This document shows, in pieces, positions 51,601-60,163 of a DNA stretch of 64,000 nt. The notes under the pieces are model-generated. The model was not told the origin of the DNA and made no database searches. It worked only from the letters and a program-made list of their open reading frames with translations. The translations under genes and the position numbers were made by a program. Positions within the stretch are counted from its first letter, which is position 1, and the number at the start of each line of letters is the position of its first letter. The stretch covers positions 1-64,000 of the forward strand of contig CAZOUM010000006.1 of NCBI GenBank assembly GCA_964582985.1, given 5' to 3'. The DNA is from CAZQYB01 sp964582985 (GTDB taxonomy: Bacteria > Planctomycetota > Phycisphaerae > Sedimentisphaerales > Anaerobacaceae).

Positions 51601-52117
51601 GCCTGATATGAATGAAGGATGGAGCGACGAGCCTTTGGACCTGGGGGCACTTGAGGTAGCCAAAGAAACCGGCCTGAAGGTCGGCGACCCTGCTCCTGCC
51701 TTCGAGGCTGAAACTTTTGATGGCAATAGCATAAAGCTGGCCGATTACAAGGGAAAGGTTGTAGTGGTGACTTTCTGGACCGCAAGCCAGACCTGGGCTA
51801 CGCAGAGATTGCTTGAGATTCACCAGACATGCGAGGCTTATCGCAAATATGACCAATTTGTTATGATTGGAGTCTCTCTGGATACTGATATTGATGCTGC
51901 CCGCAAGCTCGTGAAAGATAATGAGCTCAGATGGATAAACTGTTATCTGAGCGGAAAGAAAAAAGTAACTGCGTGCAAAGACTATGAAATACACACGATG
52001 TGGCCGGCGACGTTTGTCATCGGTCCTGACGGCCGCATTCTCGCCAAAAACGCAAGCCCATTACTTTTGGAATCGATGCTGGCCGAAGCGCTTGCGGCAG
52101 AAAGGAAGCAGCCATAG
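48608..52117 (+). CDS. Large membrane protein, candidate anti-sigma factor with carboxypeptidase-regulatory-like and redoxin domains
   Basis: A 1169-residue protein. The first 60 residues are cytoplasmic and would carry the sigma-binding part; residues about 62-79 (AAAAVIVIVVLVGVEFI) form one membrane helix. Outside there is a short HEAT-like section (ATYLGDIGDERALPELERL), an Asn/Glu-rich linker, several Ig-like carboxypeptidase-regulatory domains (for example AGVRQGTEGRRVKSPRTETD then AEGRFEFKATKPGTVLLTVQ), and a C-terminal AhpC/TlpA-like redoxin (GDPAPAFEAETFDGNSIKLA, then GKVVVVTFWTASQTWATQRL). The redoxin CxxC site is replaced by SQTW, so it cannot do thiol exchange. The four-base overlap with the sigma gene supports co-regulation. 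A signal-sensing role is inferred. Confidence 0.8.
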   Translation: MSRLSNIERSIERLRVITTAAIDERILDDAFAALDESVRIERAGVRPSVWQLIVRSRVTKLAAAAVIVIVVLVGVEFITRRGEEPLKPPLTVAEVEKEQIEAMAADDDIDGLVAMLSEGQFASKVLAATYLGDIGDERALPELERLYLAAEEHLPEGYTENPFAEPIERIKSRIEPEPAEGALGPDANEVTVVDANEEVPTDGNEGIVGEANEIVKANVPAETEGVLDFLVVHKDTNEPMEGVKLSIQIQREGPDDKWKAVTDEQGLCRIEVGDLKTKHVTIEVGKERFVPVTVQFRKGQEEPRISIPISYALVLEPGTPIGGFIQNEQGGPIEGATVYMEASGEKRGEIEYVPIRDHTEKTDANGFWRCDIMPAKLDNIQIRLSHPNHIDDDSYYARTVPAISQLQQMTSVMVMKSGVHLVGTVVDWIGQPIAKAGVRQGTEGRRVKSPRTETDAEGRFEFKATKPGTVLLTVQAKGYAPDLKEIMVRKGMRPLEFRLGPAQTIRGQVVDTNDRPIEDVDVWLQSWQGRQTFRWRAETDAAGYFEWTEAPKDEVYFRFAKKDYMPIYRLPLSSSVDEHIIVMYRALRVTGKVIAADSNEPISEFKLISGKKWSHESGAIRWDPGSAKTFAGGRYEAGFDDPRYGYFVRIEAEGYAPAISRMLTEEEEEVVIDFVLNKGEKPSGTIYVAEGEPAAGAEVALFRAGFSGTYVRNGRFGDKTEQDFVVTGPDGQFSLPPQAEKYLLVVLHNEGFAKVTDEELAMDPNIFIEPWGSVEGVVYVGGKASTNERIAMDYYRRYEPNLPRVSFDYHTKTDANGNFVMERVVPGKAKVVRYAKSGSARTARSHDEVIEIVAGETVTVTLGGEGRPVVGRLVLPPDCNEPVNWSNTIVTLTLKLPEPPRPEDFNEMIEPEKRAWNNSWRQSQEGKAYRKMEWEKVRSYVVKIDQDGSFRAEDVPAGAYKLQATVGAPPGGAWWWGRSRVSAGQPVFGGTLTHEFEVPDMNEGWSDEPLDLGALEVAKETGLKVGDPAPAFEAETFDGNSIKLADYKGKVVVVTFWTASQTWATQRLLEIHQTCEAYRKYDQFVMIGVSLDTDIDAARKLVKDNELRWINCYLSGKKKVTACKDYEIHTMWPATFVIGPDGRILAKNASPLLLESMLAEALAAERKQP

Positions 52118-52400
52118 TACCAAAATTCAGGCAGCATCAGAAATATCAAGGACACACCACCCGCGGCTTTGAGATAGGTCGAAGCCGGCCCAGCCGAGCT
52201 TGACGCTTCTATTAGTTTTGCAGGTCAAAGCACTAATTTTTCATTTCGATAGAAAAATGCCGAAAAAAATTGAATTTACTTGCGTTAAAGTGGTCTGCCA
52301 AATCGTCTAATCTATGGAGGTGGGTTGTTAGACTAATTTGCGTAGTGTTAATATGTCTGACGGTTGGTGCCGGTCTGCAAATTTGAGCCCGGAGGTATTT
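52118..52400. other. Intergenic region, no gene seen
   Basis: Between the large membrane protein and the 117-residue gene. The last bases carry a strong GGAGGT ribosome-binding site at 52390-52395. Nothing else is recognised. Confidence 0.4.
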
Positions 52401-52754
52401 ATGAAACTTCGCTTGGAAAGTAATCGATTAAAAACGAAGCCAAAGTTGTGGGAAAGGATATTAGCACTTGTGGGCAATATTGTCGAAGCGCCGTTGGCCT
52501 ATGCAAAAAGCGTGATAAGTCGAGAACCACAACCGATTTCGCTGAGCAGTTCTACGGCCGGCATCGCTGGAAAGACAGGCCACTTCCGCTACGTCATAAA
52601 GGGCAAGAGAGCCTATCTGACCCTTCGTTTGGAAAACGGCTCATATCACAGAATTATCATAGGCTTTGGTCAAGGCCAAAACGAAGTTTGGGTTAGAAAA
52701 GTCAACAGCGAAAAATTCGAACATACCGAACCGAAAAGAAAGGTGGGTTCTTAG
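52401..52754 (+). CDS. Small protein of unknown function
   Basis: A 117-residue basic protein: an amphipathic N-terminal helix (LWERILALVGNIVEAPLAYA) and a C-terminal beta-hairpin-rich half (TGHFRYVIKGKRAYLTLRLE then NGSYHRIIIGFG). No signal peptide and no recognised family. The ATG at 52401 has GGAGGT five bases upstream, which decides the start; the frame is also open to 52338. It overlaps the end of the convergent FMN reductase-family gene by four bases. Confidence 0.6.
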   Translation: MKLRLESNRLKTKPKLWERILALVGNIVEAPLAYAKSVISREPQPISLSSSTAGIAGKTGHFRYVIKGKRAYLTLRLENGSYHRIIIGFGQGQNEVWVRKVNSEKFEHTEPKRKVGS

Positions 52755-53368
52755 GTTAGCTCAACGTCGACGGGCCGGTCAGACCCCGTCGGGACAGTGA
52801 CCAATTCTTTTCCAAGCCGGTAGGCTTCATTCATTGCCGAAGGGTGCTTCTTTATTGCGCCGAGGGCGTCAACTTTATTGACAAACAAGTTGGTTGTGTA
52901 ACGCATCTCAAGTACATCGAGATAATATGTCATTGTAAGCCGTATGCTTTCGAACATTTTCTTACTCTTAGTTCCGCCGACAGCGATAACCATCGCCCGT
53001 CGGTCACGGTCGGCGGCTATCAACGGCTGTTTCAAGACATACTTGTATGCCCAAAGACATTGGCAGCGGTCGATGAGGATTTTGGCCTGTGCACAGACGG
53101 TCATAAAAAATATGGGGGTGGCGAAAATCAGGCGGTCGGCTTCAATCATCTTCGAGGCGAGTATTTGATAATCATCTTCGACTTTGCATTTGCCCGAATC
53201 GAAACAGAAGTTGCAATGGGTGCAGGGTGCGATGTCGAGTTCACACAGCCGGATGTACTCCGTTTCTGCGGCTGCCGACTCTGCCCCGGCCAAGGCCTGG
53301 CACAGAAGCAAATCACTGTTGCCCTCAAGTCTTGGGCTTGCCGAGATACCGAGCACTTTGACGCTCAT
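52751..53368 (-). CDS. NADPH-dependent FMN reductase / iron-sulfur flavoprotein family
   Basis: A 205-residue flavodoxin-fold protein. The FMN phosphate loop is SASPRLEGNSDLLL (10-23), followed by a CTHCNFCFDSGKC cluster motif (49-61) that in the archaeal iron-sulfur flavoprotein family binds a [4Fe-4S] cluster, then ATPIFFMTVCAQAKILIDRC, the loop contacting the flavin. It probably shuttles electrons to a redox partner in the cytoplasm. It is transcribed alone and converges with the small gene at 52401. Confidence 0.88.
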   Translation of the reverse strand: MSVKVLGISASPRLEGNSDLLLCQALAGAESAAAETEYIRLCELDIAPCTHCNFCFDSGKCKVEDDYQILASKMIEADRLIFATPIFFMTVCAQAKILIDRCQCLWAYKYVLKQPLIAADRDRRAMVIAVGGTKSKKMFESIRLTMTYYLDVLEMRYTTNLFVNKVDALGAIKKHPSAMNEAYRLGKELVTVPTGSDRPVDVELT

Positions 53369-53697
53369 ATAGGAACCTCATTCATTTACGAACAAAGAGT
53401 AACGGTAGCATTTAGCCTGCAATAGACACTGTTCGATTAGACTAACGTTGTCAGCAAGTAAAAGCAATAATAAATGATATATTAGTGGTGGATTGCTTGT
53501 AGCCATTGCGGTGTTCAAAAGGGCGTGCGAAGGTTGGAGCTGAAGATTTCGAGTTGCTGCAGGCGGAGGGATGAGCATATTGCTTATACTCAGTATTACC
53601 GGCTTTGGCGTTGACGGATGAGAAGATTTCGGGTAGGAAAGTGGCAGCGTTTAGAAAATTAAGAAGTTAAGAAGGCAAAAGTACAAGGGAGAAGAAG
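53369..53697. other. Divergent intergenic region
   Basis: Between the FMN reductase-family gene (minus) and the metallo-beta-lactamase-fold gene (plus). It ends in a GGGAGAAGAAG ribosome-binding site for the latter. I see no gene, RNA or clear promoter boxes. Confidence 0.35.
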
Positions 53698-54444
53698 ATG
53701 AAATGGTTGAGACTATTGACTTTGGGTTTGGCGGTGGGATTGGTGGTTTGTGGATGTAAGAAAGAAGGGCCGGAAGCGGAACAAGAGAGACCAGGAAAGG
53801 AGGTTCCTATGGGCAATACGCTGCAATGGTTCGGACACGCCAGTTTCAGGATTAGCTATGGCGATAAGGTGATTTATATCGACCCGTGGAAATTGACTGA
53901 TGCACCGCACGATGCTACGGCCGTGCTTGTTAGTCATAGCCATTATGACCATTATTCGGCCAAGGACTTTGCAAAGGCCAGCGGGCCGGGTACGAAGATA
54001 GTCGCCTCGACGGACGTCATCAGGAAAGAAGGAAAGGGACAGGCAATTAAGCCGGGGGAGAAGATAGACTTAGACGGTGTCAGTGTGACCGGTGTGGCTG
54101 CTTATAATCCGAACAAGCGATTCCATGCGAAAGGAAATAATTGGCTGGGGTTTATAATCGAGATTGGTTCGGTGCGGATTTACTATGCAGGTGACACTGA
54201 TTTGACGGATGAGATGAAGGCATTGAGAGATATAGATATTGCACTGCTGCCGGTAGGCGGGACGTATACAATGAACGGGGAAGAGGCGGCGATGGCTGTG
54301 GAGTATATAAAGCCAAAGCAGGCGATACCGTACCATTGGGGTGACATTGTGGGCGAGCGAAGTGACGCTGACAGGTTTGCTGAGACTGCCAAATGCAACG
54401 TCAAGGTGCTAACGCCCGGCGAGAGCATAGAGATAGGTGGTTAG
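53698..54444 (+). CDS. Metallo-beta-lactamase-fold lipoprotein (UlaG-like)
   Basis: A 248-residue protein with a lipoprotein signal (LLTLGLAVGLVVCGC, Cys about residue 20) and a metallo-beta-lactamase domain. The metal motif is SHSHYDHYS (79-87, HxHxDH), then YAGDTDLTDEM (ligand Asp) and YHWGDIVGE (ligand His). The family includes UlaG and related RNA or phosphodiester hydrolases; being exported, this one acts outside the cytoplasm. It starts a plus-strand pair with asnA 48 bases later. Confidence 0.88.
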   Translation: MKWLRLLTLGLAVGLVVCGCKKEGPEAEQERPGKEVPMGNTLQWFGHASFRISYGDKVIYIDPWKLTDAPHDATAVLVSHSHYDHYSAKDFAKASGPGTKIVASTDVIRKEGKGQAIKPGEKIDLDGVSVTGVAAYNPNKRFHAKGNNWLGFIIEIGSVRIYYAGDTDLTDEMKALRDIDIALLPVGGTYTMNGEEAAMAVEYIKPKQAIPYHWGDIVGERSDADRFAETAKCNVKVLTPGESIEIGG

Positions 54445-54492
54445 GAAACTGTAGGGTTGGGGGGATTTTGAGAATTTTGGGAGGTTAAAAAA

Positions 54493-55533
54493 GTGCCGGA
54501 ATTAATTCTAAATGAAAAATACGAATCCAAGCTGGGGCTGAGAGAGACGGAAAGAGCCATAAAGTTCATAAAGGATTTTTTTCAAGACAGTCTGGCGAGG
54601 GAGTTGAATTTGCAGCGGGTTTCAGCACCTTTGTTTATCAGAAAAGGGTCGGGCATAAATGACGACCTCAACGGCATCGAGAGAAAAGCAACATTCGAAA
54701 TTAAAGACGCCGGCCAAGCTGAGGCCGAATGTATCTTTTCGCTTGCCAAGTGGAAGCGAATGGTGCTGGCGGATTACGGATTCAAGCAGGGAGAGGGACT
54801 GTATACCGATATGAACGCAATTCGGCCGGATGAAGAATGTCTGGATAACCTTCATTCGGTATACGTGGACCAGTGGGACTGGGAACGGGTGATAAGCGCA
54901 AAAGAAAGGAATCTGGACTTTTTGAAAGAGATTGTGCGCAAGATTTACGAGGCGATGAAGAAAACGGAGGCGGCCGTTGACCAAAAGTATCCGCAGATTG
55001 AGCCGATTCTTCCGGAGGAGATTACCTTTGTTCACGCGGAAGACCTTGTCCAAATGTATCCTGACATTGGGCCGAGAGAAAGGGAGGATGAGATTGCGAA
55101 GAAATACGGGGCGGTTTTCATAATAGGGATAGGGGCAGAGCTGCCGGATGGGACAGTCCACGATGGCCGGGCACCCGACTATGATGACTGGATAACGCCG
55201 ACCGGCGAGGGCAGGAAGGGCCTGAACGGTGACATAATTGTGTGGTATCCCGTGCTGAACAAGGCCTTTGAGTTAAGCTCAATGGGCATCAGGGTAAACA
55301 AGCAGACTCTGTTGCAACAATTAGAGATAAAGGGGGCGTTGGAGAGAAAAGAATTCCAGTGGCATAAAAGGCTGCTGAAGGGTGAATTGCCTTTGAGTAT
55401 TGGCGGCGGTATCGGCCAATCCAGACTCTGCATGTTCTACCTTAGAAAGCTCCACATCGGCGAGGTCCAGGCCAGCGTCTGGCCGGAGGCAATGCTAAAA
55501 CAATGCAAAGAAGCGGGAGTTATGCTGCTGTAA
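54493..55533 (+). CDS. asnA: Aspartate--ammonia ligase
   Basis: Makes asparagine from aspartate and ammonia with ATP. The product has 346 residues and the class II aaRS-like fold. Recognisable parts are LNEKYESKLGLRETERAIKF at the start, VSAPLFIRKGSGINDDLNGI, FSLAKWKRMVLADYGFKQGE, YTDMNAIRPDE and GGGIGQSRLCMFYLRKLHIG (motif 3 region). The start is a GTG with GGGAGG about 8 bases upstream. Confidence 0.97.
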   Translation: MPELILNEKYESKLGLRETERAIKFIKDFFQDSLARELNLQRVSAPLFIRKGSGINDDLNGIERKATFEIKDAGQAEAECIFSLAKWKRMVLADYGFKQGEGLYTDMNAIRPDEECLDNLHSVYVDQWDWERVISAKERNLDFLKEIVRKIYEAMKKTEAAVDQKYPQIEPILPEEITFVHAEDLVQMYPDIGPREREDEIAKKYGAVFIIGIGAELPDGTVHDGRAPDYDDWITPTGEGRKGLNGDIIVWYPVLNKAFELSSMGIRVNKQTLLQQLEIKGALERKEFQWHKRLLKGELPLSIGGGIGQSRLCMFYLRKLHIGEVQASVWPEAMLKQCKEAGVMLL

Positions 55534-55610
55534 ACAAATGGCTTTTGGCAGCCGATTGGCAGCAAAATAACTAAGAGGCACTAAAGCATATTTACCCACC
55601 AGCTGCTGTT

Positions 55611-56588
55611 TCATCTCTTACGTATTGGCGGATTTATGCGTTTTTGGCGCCGCCGGAATATGAACATAAGTACACCGCACAACACGAAAACACACAGAGA
55701 AAACGAAGCAAGCATTGTGTAACTTATCTCTGCCGTGACGTATGGGTCTTCCCCTATTAAATGATATAGGTCTTCTTGCTGTAGAAGGAAATGAAAACCT
55801 ATGAAATCGCCCCTACCAAAGCCTTTGTCATCAATTGTGGATTCGTACCCTATCCAAGGGGGAAACACACACAGAAGACAAATTGCCACAATACCAAGCC
55901 ACAGGACTTTCAACTGCCTCTTATTCAAAAAGGGCACATCCATGAAGTTGAAAGGTCCTAACAGAACAAAGTCCTTCTTAGCTCGCCAAGATCGCTTGAG
56001 AGAAATCTTCCGACCTACTATTACCCATGAAACCACAAGAGAAGACAAAGCCAAAAAGTAGAGAAGAGTTTTTATTTGCAGAAATGGCATGGGCTCTCGT
56101 ATGAGTCTCCCGGCCACGAAGACGGCGGCAAGCCACATTGCTACGGCCAGCCCTATGAAGATGATAAAGAGCAGTACATTTTTCTTGGCATTATATTGCT
56201 CAGGCTCATAGGAGACTTCTGACCGAGCGAAGAATTTTGAGAGGTTCTTACCAACGCTTGATGGTAAAACACCCAAACACCTTGTTAAGGCGTAATGTAG
56301 CAACAGTATTCCCAGATAGCCTATGAAGGCTCCAATAAGAGCCCCCATAAGAGTCTCCAATACGTTTATGCGTATTGTTTCGGTGACCACATCAAAACCG
56401 GACTCTGTTTTTGTGCCACCGGGTACCATAAAACGTTCAACGCCAAGCGAATATCCGCCTATCAAAATGCCAAGAAGGATTCCTACGACTCTCCACATCG
56501 CGGGACATCCTTTTGAGTTCCTAAACAGACAGCTAAGAAGGGTAGCTTTCTTGTTGGGCTGACTGGTATTATTGCGCGTATTGCTCAT
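55611..56588 (-). CDS. Polytopic membrane protein of unknown function
   Basis: A 325-residue protein with about six membrane segments: AMWRVVGILLGILIGGYSLG, LETLMGALIGAFIGYLGILL, LLFIIFIGLAVAMWLAAVFV, TLLYFLALSSLVVSWVIVG, KVLWLGIVAICLLCVFPPW and ISYTMLASFSLCVFVLCGVL. A basic tail (FRRRQKRINPPIRKR) follows. I do not recognise a family. The ATG at 56588 has GGGAGG in front; an open frame continues to 56621 but has no signal. A 35-codon hydrophobic frame ends 11 bases upstream. Confidence 0.62.
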   Translation of the reverse strand: MSNTRNNTSQPNKKATLLSCLFRNSKGCPAMWRVVGILLGILIGGYSLGVERFMVPGGTKTESGFDVVTETIRINVLETLMGALIGAFIGYLGILLLHYALTRCLGVLPSSVGKNLSKFFARSEVSYEPEQYNAKKNVLLFIIFIGLAVAMWLAAVFVAGRLIREPMPFLQIKTLLYFLALSSLVVSWVIVGRKISLKRSWRAKKDFVLLGPFNFMDVPFLNKRQLKVLWLGIVAICLLCVFPPWIGYESTIDDKGFGRGDFIGFHFLLQQEDLYHLIGEDPYVTAEISYTMLASFSLCVFVLCGVLMFIFRRRQKRINPPIRKR

Positions 56589-56599
56589 ACTCTGCCTCC

Positions 56600-56707
56600 C
56601 TATCTTTTTCCGGGCAACCAATTGGCAGCGAAAAGAATAAGGCTAACCAAAGCAAATAGGAGAACTGACTGATTTCGCTTAATTCGCCATGTGCCAGTTA
56701 TTCTCAT
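56600..56707 (-). CDS. Possible small membrane peptide
   Basis: A 35-codon frame, MRITGTWRIKRNQSVLLFAL then VSLILFAANWLPGKR, resembles a signal peptide or single-span peptide with a positive N-side. Its stop lies 11 bases before the start of the polytopic membrane gene. A similar string (LTPALISLILSLPIACRQQ) begins the DUF1573 lipoprotein at 5056, so this may be the remnant of a lipoprotein signal. Low confidence. Confidence 0.3.
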   Translation of the reverse strand: MRITGTWRIKRNQSVLLFALVSLILFAANWLPGKR

Positions 56708-56815
56708 GATAATAAAGGGTGGTTTGGTTTGCAATAGAATCTATTTTTCTTATTTTTGGGCGGAGAACACGCTGTCTGCCGCCGGGTTGAACTTGGCCGC
56801 TCCATATCGCGGCAG

Positions 56816-57775
56816 TTAGGCGAAGGCCAGCCCGAGCTTTTTTGCGACGGAACGGATATGGCTGGCGGCCTTTGCGTATTCCTCGGCGCCTTTCAGGTGC
56901 TCAATCATTAGCGGCGTGTCAGGGAACTTGCTCAACTCGGTCAGTAATACGGCGTAATCAAGATAGCCCAGGCCGGGACGCACCTCATCAAGATGCGTGG
57001 TGACCTTCGGCTGCAGCAGAACATCCTTGGCGTGGCAGCTCTTGATATGAGGGCCGAGCTTCTTGAAGAATTGCTGAATCAGCTTTGCGTTTTTGAAATA
57101 GCGCTGCGGGCTTGAGATAAGATTGACGGGGTCGAAATGCACGGCGAAACGCTTGCGGTCGATGGCCTTTATCAGGTGCAGGTATGAGCCTATCGAGTCG
57201 GGATAGGCCCAGGGCATAGTCTCAAGCGTGAAATATGTCCGCGTCGGTTTGACATCATCGATGATAGCACGGGTCGTCTGAACAATCATATCAAAGGTCT
57301 CTTCGGTGAGGTTGTCGGGGTGGGGGCCGTACCAATGCTCTCGGCTGCGCGAGCCGCTGACATTCACGCAGCAGTTTGCACCTATGCGCTCGGCAAGCGC
57401 CAGACGCTGGCGGCACTTGACCAGGGCTGCCTTGCGTGTTTTCTCATCGGGGCTGAGCGGATTGCTCCACGCGCCCACCTCGGCGATGATGATGTCGGTC
57501 TTCTTAGCAGCGGCGGCGTAGGCGTTAACAACGTCGTCGGATTCCTTCGGTCCGACGGGACAATAGGCTGCCCGATAGCCGAGCCTGTTAACAACCTGCA
57601 CCCACGAATCAGGACTGTCAAATTTCTCGAAGGTCGGCCCGCCCAGCCTAAGCGGCAGCCGTATTGTCTGCGCTGTTGCCTTCTTAATCGATGACGTATA
57701 GGCCAGCAGGGCCGTGCCAATCAGAGATTTTTTTACGAAATTACGTCGCGAAATCAGTCTTTCTTCGTTTGTCAT
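56816..57775 (-). CDS. Tat-exported sugar phosphate isomerase/epimerase family protein
   Basis: A 319-residue TIM-barrel protein of the xylose-isomerase-like/AP endonuclease 2 fold. The N-terminus has a Tat signal (SRRNFVKKSLIGTALLAYTS). Metal-site segments include TYFTLETMPW (Glu), FAVHFDPVNL (His, Asp), IKSCHAKDVLL (His) and LMIEHLKG (Glu). The ATG at 57775 has AGGATAGG upstream, so the longer frame to 57871 is not needed. Such proteins in Planctomycetes act on sugars in the periplasm, but the substrate is unknown. Confidence 0.85.
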   Translation of the reverse strand: MTNEERLISRRNFVKKSLIGTALLAYTSSIKKATAQTIRLPLRLGGPTFEKFDSPDSWVQVVNRLGYRAAYCPVGPKESDDVVNAYAAAAKKTDIIIAEVGAWSNPLSPDEKTRKAALVKCRQRLALAERIGANCCVNVSGSRSREHWYGPHPDNLTEETFDMIVQTTRAIIDDVKPTRTYFTLETMPWAYPDSIGSYLHLIKAIDRKRFAVHFDPVNLISSPQRYFKNAKLIQQFFKKLGPHIKSCHAKDVLLQPKVTTHLDEVRPGLGYLDYAVLLTELSKFPDTPLMIEHLKGAEEYAKAASHIRSVAKKLGLAFA

Positions 57776-57983
57776 TTTCAACCTATCCTTAATGCCGGTT
57801 ATAACTTGCGAACAGGAAACGTCCAAAATCCGTATGAGGCCTTTTGTAGGGCATAAAAGCCACAAAATCAATTAGAAACTGCTAATGGTCGATTTTCCTG
57901 AACCAGGAGGAAACTATGGGCCAGTTGCTCAAGTCCGCGGAGACATCGGTCGAGATTAGCAGTGAGGGGGTGTTAGGTTTGGC

Positions 57984-58012
57984 TTGACAGGAATTGGCTT
58001 TTTTGTTAGAAT
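57984..58012 (+). promoter_or_regulatory. Sigma-70 promoter of the PpiC/SurA-like gene
   Basis: A consensus TTGACA at 57984-57989 and TAGAAT at 58007-58012 with 17 bases between them. The same pair of boxes precedes trxA. Confidence 0.75.
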
Positions 58013-58123
58013 GTTTGGTTTGACAGTTTATGGCTTGCTGAAGTGGTGATGCAGGAAGGACTAAAGAAAAGTAAGCGGCCAAGTAATGCATTATTGACTA
58101 CTTTTATTGGAAAGGGGTATGCG

Positions 58124-59734
58124 ATGAAGTTGTTCTTGAGCAAATGGGCTTTATGTTTCCTATGCTTTTTGATGGTGGCGTGCTATTCCTGCGGGCCGAA
58201 GGAGGAAGTGGCAACGGAGCCGGTAGAGAGACCGGAAGTCGTTGAGGTAATACCGCTGGAACCGGAACCGGTAGAAATAGAGCCGGTTGAAACAGTGCCG
58301 GTGGTGGCAAAACCACCGGAGCCGAAGCCGGTAGAAGCCAAACCGGTTAAGATTGAGCCGGTCGAGCCTTCGACTGTTGTTGGGAGAATACGCGACCACG
58401 TTATCACACGAGCCGAGCTTGAAAAACAAGTGATAAAAGAGATTCGGGTGAATCCAGACGAGTATGTGAGGGAAGACGGGTCTGTTGATGTGAAGGCGAT
58501 ACTTCTGAAAATGATAGCGGAAAAGGGGTTCATAGTGGACGCCGGTGCACAAGGTGTTCTGGAAGACCCGTATCTCAAATCAAGTTTCAAGTATTTCAGG
58601 GAAATGACGCTTGCTAAATTATTGTTGAAGACGGAGCTGCAACCCAGGATAAAGATAGCAGAGTCGGAGATAGATGCAAAGATGAAAAGTGATCCGAAGC
58701 TGACGCGGGCAAGCGCAAAGGCAGTGCTTGAGAGGCAAAAAGCAGCAAGGCTTGTAGAGCAGTTTTATCAGGAGTTATATAAGAAGCTTGATGTTCAGAA
58801 ATTGAGCGGTAATTTTGGCAGGGCGTCCAGTTTATATCTCAAGCTTTTGTTTGCGCCGAAAGAAAAGCAGAAAATGCGTTTTGTCAAAAAGGCGCAAATC
58901 TGGGAGGATTTGACGCTGGAAGAGAGGAATGTTGTTCTGGCGAGATTCGAAAACGGCAAAGTGACAGTCGAGGACTGGCTTTATGCCTTGGTTCGACCCG
59001 CTCCGACAAAGAGGCCGAGAGATTTGAATACAAAAGAAGGTGTCGAAAAGTTTCTGGACAGAGCAATGCGGCTGCATGTATTCATTGCCGAGGCGAAGCT
59101 GCGCGGGCTCGACAAGGACGAAGATTATGTAAAGCAAGTAAGAGACAAAGAAGACACGGACATATTCCGGAAAGTCAGAACCGTAAAGCTCAGAGAGGTC
59201 AAGAAGGTAACAGAGGATGAAATCAAGCCTTACTTTGACCAGCACAAGGAAAAATTCAAGAACCCTGATACGATTAATATAGACCAAATCTGGTGCCAGG
59301 ACCTAAAGACAGCACAGAAGGTAAAAGAAGAGCTGAGCAGCGGCAAAGATTTCGAATCAGCCAGGCAACAATACTCTTTGGCGAAACAAGAGAAAGCATC
59401 GAGTACTCATGCCAGAAGAGAAGGAATGTTCTTTGAGGAGCTGTGGAAGGGCGAGCCGAACGAAATAGTAGGTCCGGTGAGGGGCTTCTTTCTCAATAGG
59501 CAGACGCGACCGGCGGAGTTGCAGGTCAGGTGGCGCATAGTCAAGATATTGGGCAAGAAGCCCGGCCAGGCGCGGGAATACAGCTCCGGTATGGAAGATG
59601 AGGTGAAAAGCTGGATACGCTACGAACGAAGGGAAGAAATCATGGCAAAATACAGAAAGGAGCTTCTGAAGAAATATTCATACAAGATTTATTCTGAAAG
59701 ATTCAAAGACATTAATCCGCTTCACATACCGTAG
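58124..59734 (+). CDS. PpiC/SurA-like peptidyl-prolyl isomerase lipoprotein
   Basis: A 536-residue exported protein. The signal is LSKWALCFLCFLMVACYSC with a lipid-type Cys at about 18-21. A Pro/Val/Glu linker follows (EPEPVEIEPVETVPVVAKPP), then a SurA-N-like helical domain (VVGRIRDHVITRAELEKQVI and KAILLKMIAEKGFIVDAGAQ). The C-terminal half has a degenerate parvulin domain (VTEDEIKPYFDQHKEKFKNP, DTINIDQIWCQDLKTAQKVK, then FESARQQYS). It is expected to chaperone outer-membrane or secreted proteins. The ATG at 58124 has AAAGGGG upstream; a longer frame starts at 58043. Confidence 0.82.
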   Translation: MKLFLSKWALCFLCFLMVACYSCGPKEEVATEPVERPEVVEVIPLEPEPVEIEPVETVPVVAKPPEPKPVEAKPVKIEPVEPSTVVGRIRDHVITRAELEKQVIKEIRVNPDEYVREDGSVDVKAILLKMIAEKGFIVDAGAQGVLEDPYLKSSFKYFREMTLAKLLLKTELQPRIKIAESEIDAKMKSDPKLTRASAKAVLERQKAARLVEQFYQELYKKLDVQKLSGNFGRASSLYLKLLFAPKEKQKMRFVKKAQIWEDLTLEERNVVLARFENGKVTVEDWLYALVRPAPTKRPRDLNTKEGVEKFLDRAMRLHVFIAEAKLRGLDKDEDYVKQVRDKEDTDIFRKVRTVKLREVKKVTEDEIKPYFDQHKEKFKNPDTINIDQIWCQDLKTAQKVKEELSSGKDFESARQQYSLAKQEKASSTHARREGMFFEELWKGEPNEIVGPVRGFFLNRQTRPAELQVRWRIVKILGKKPGQAREYSSGMEDEVKSWIRYERREEIMAKYRKELLKKYSYKIYSERFKDINPLHIP

Positions 59735-60163
59735 CGTGAAGCCGAGCTGGCAGCCGCTGAGCGGTTAGGCGGTGCCCGCTTCGCCGTTGGTAAAGCTGTG
59801 GCGGGAATTGTGCAAATGTGCCGGTGAGATTGTGCGTTCAAAGGGGGGAGCATTCTCAATTGATGGTCGCTTATGGGGGGTTTTTCATTGCGCTGACAAT
59901 GACAGAGAAAAACGCAACCAGGAAGTGGTGAGTGCGAAGAAAGTTGCGCATAAGGCCGGCCGACCGCAACTTTTTGACCTTCTGAAATGACAATTGACAA
60001 GCAGCGACGAGCTTCATATCCTACAACAAATCCGAACAGATGTTTTGCAGCTCACTGCGCGAAAGCATCCGAGGTCCAACGGCTAAGCGCTTGAGAAAAT
60101 AAAGGATTTAGTATAACTTAATGAAGCTCATTTGAGAAATTTCGGTTTGTAAGGAGTCAAATC
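59735..60163. other. Intergenic region with a terminator, no gene supported
   Basis: A 72-codon open frame (59772-59990) shows no coding pattern and crosses the terminator. A short frame ending near 60096 (SYNKSEQMFCSSLRESIRG) has a slight likeness to the start of class III aminotransferases, but is too short to call. Confidence 0.35.
59940..59975 (+). terminator. Rho-independent terminator
   Basis: AAAGTTGCG (59940-59948) pairs perfectly with CGCAACTTT (59965-59973) around a GGCCGGCC-containing loop, followed by T residues. It lies about 205 bases after the PpiC/SurA-like gene and would end its transcript. Confidence 0.55.

Noticed and set aside
59772..59990. 72-codon plus-strand frame after the PpiC/SurA-like gene
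   Set aside because: It runs through a perfect Rho-independent terminator and has no coding pattern.
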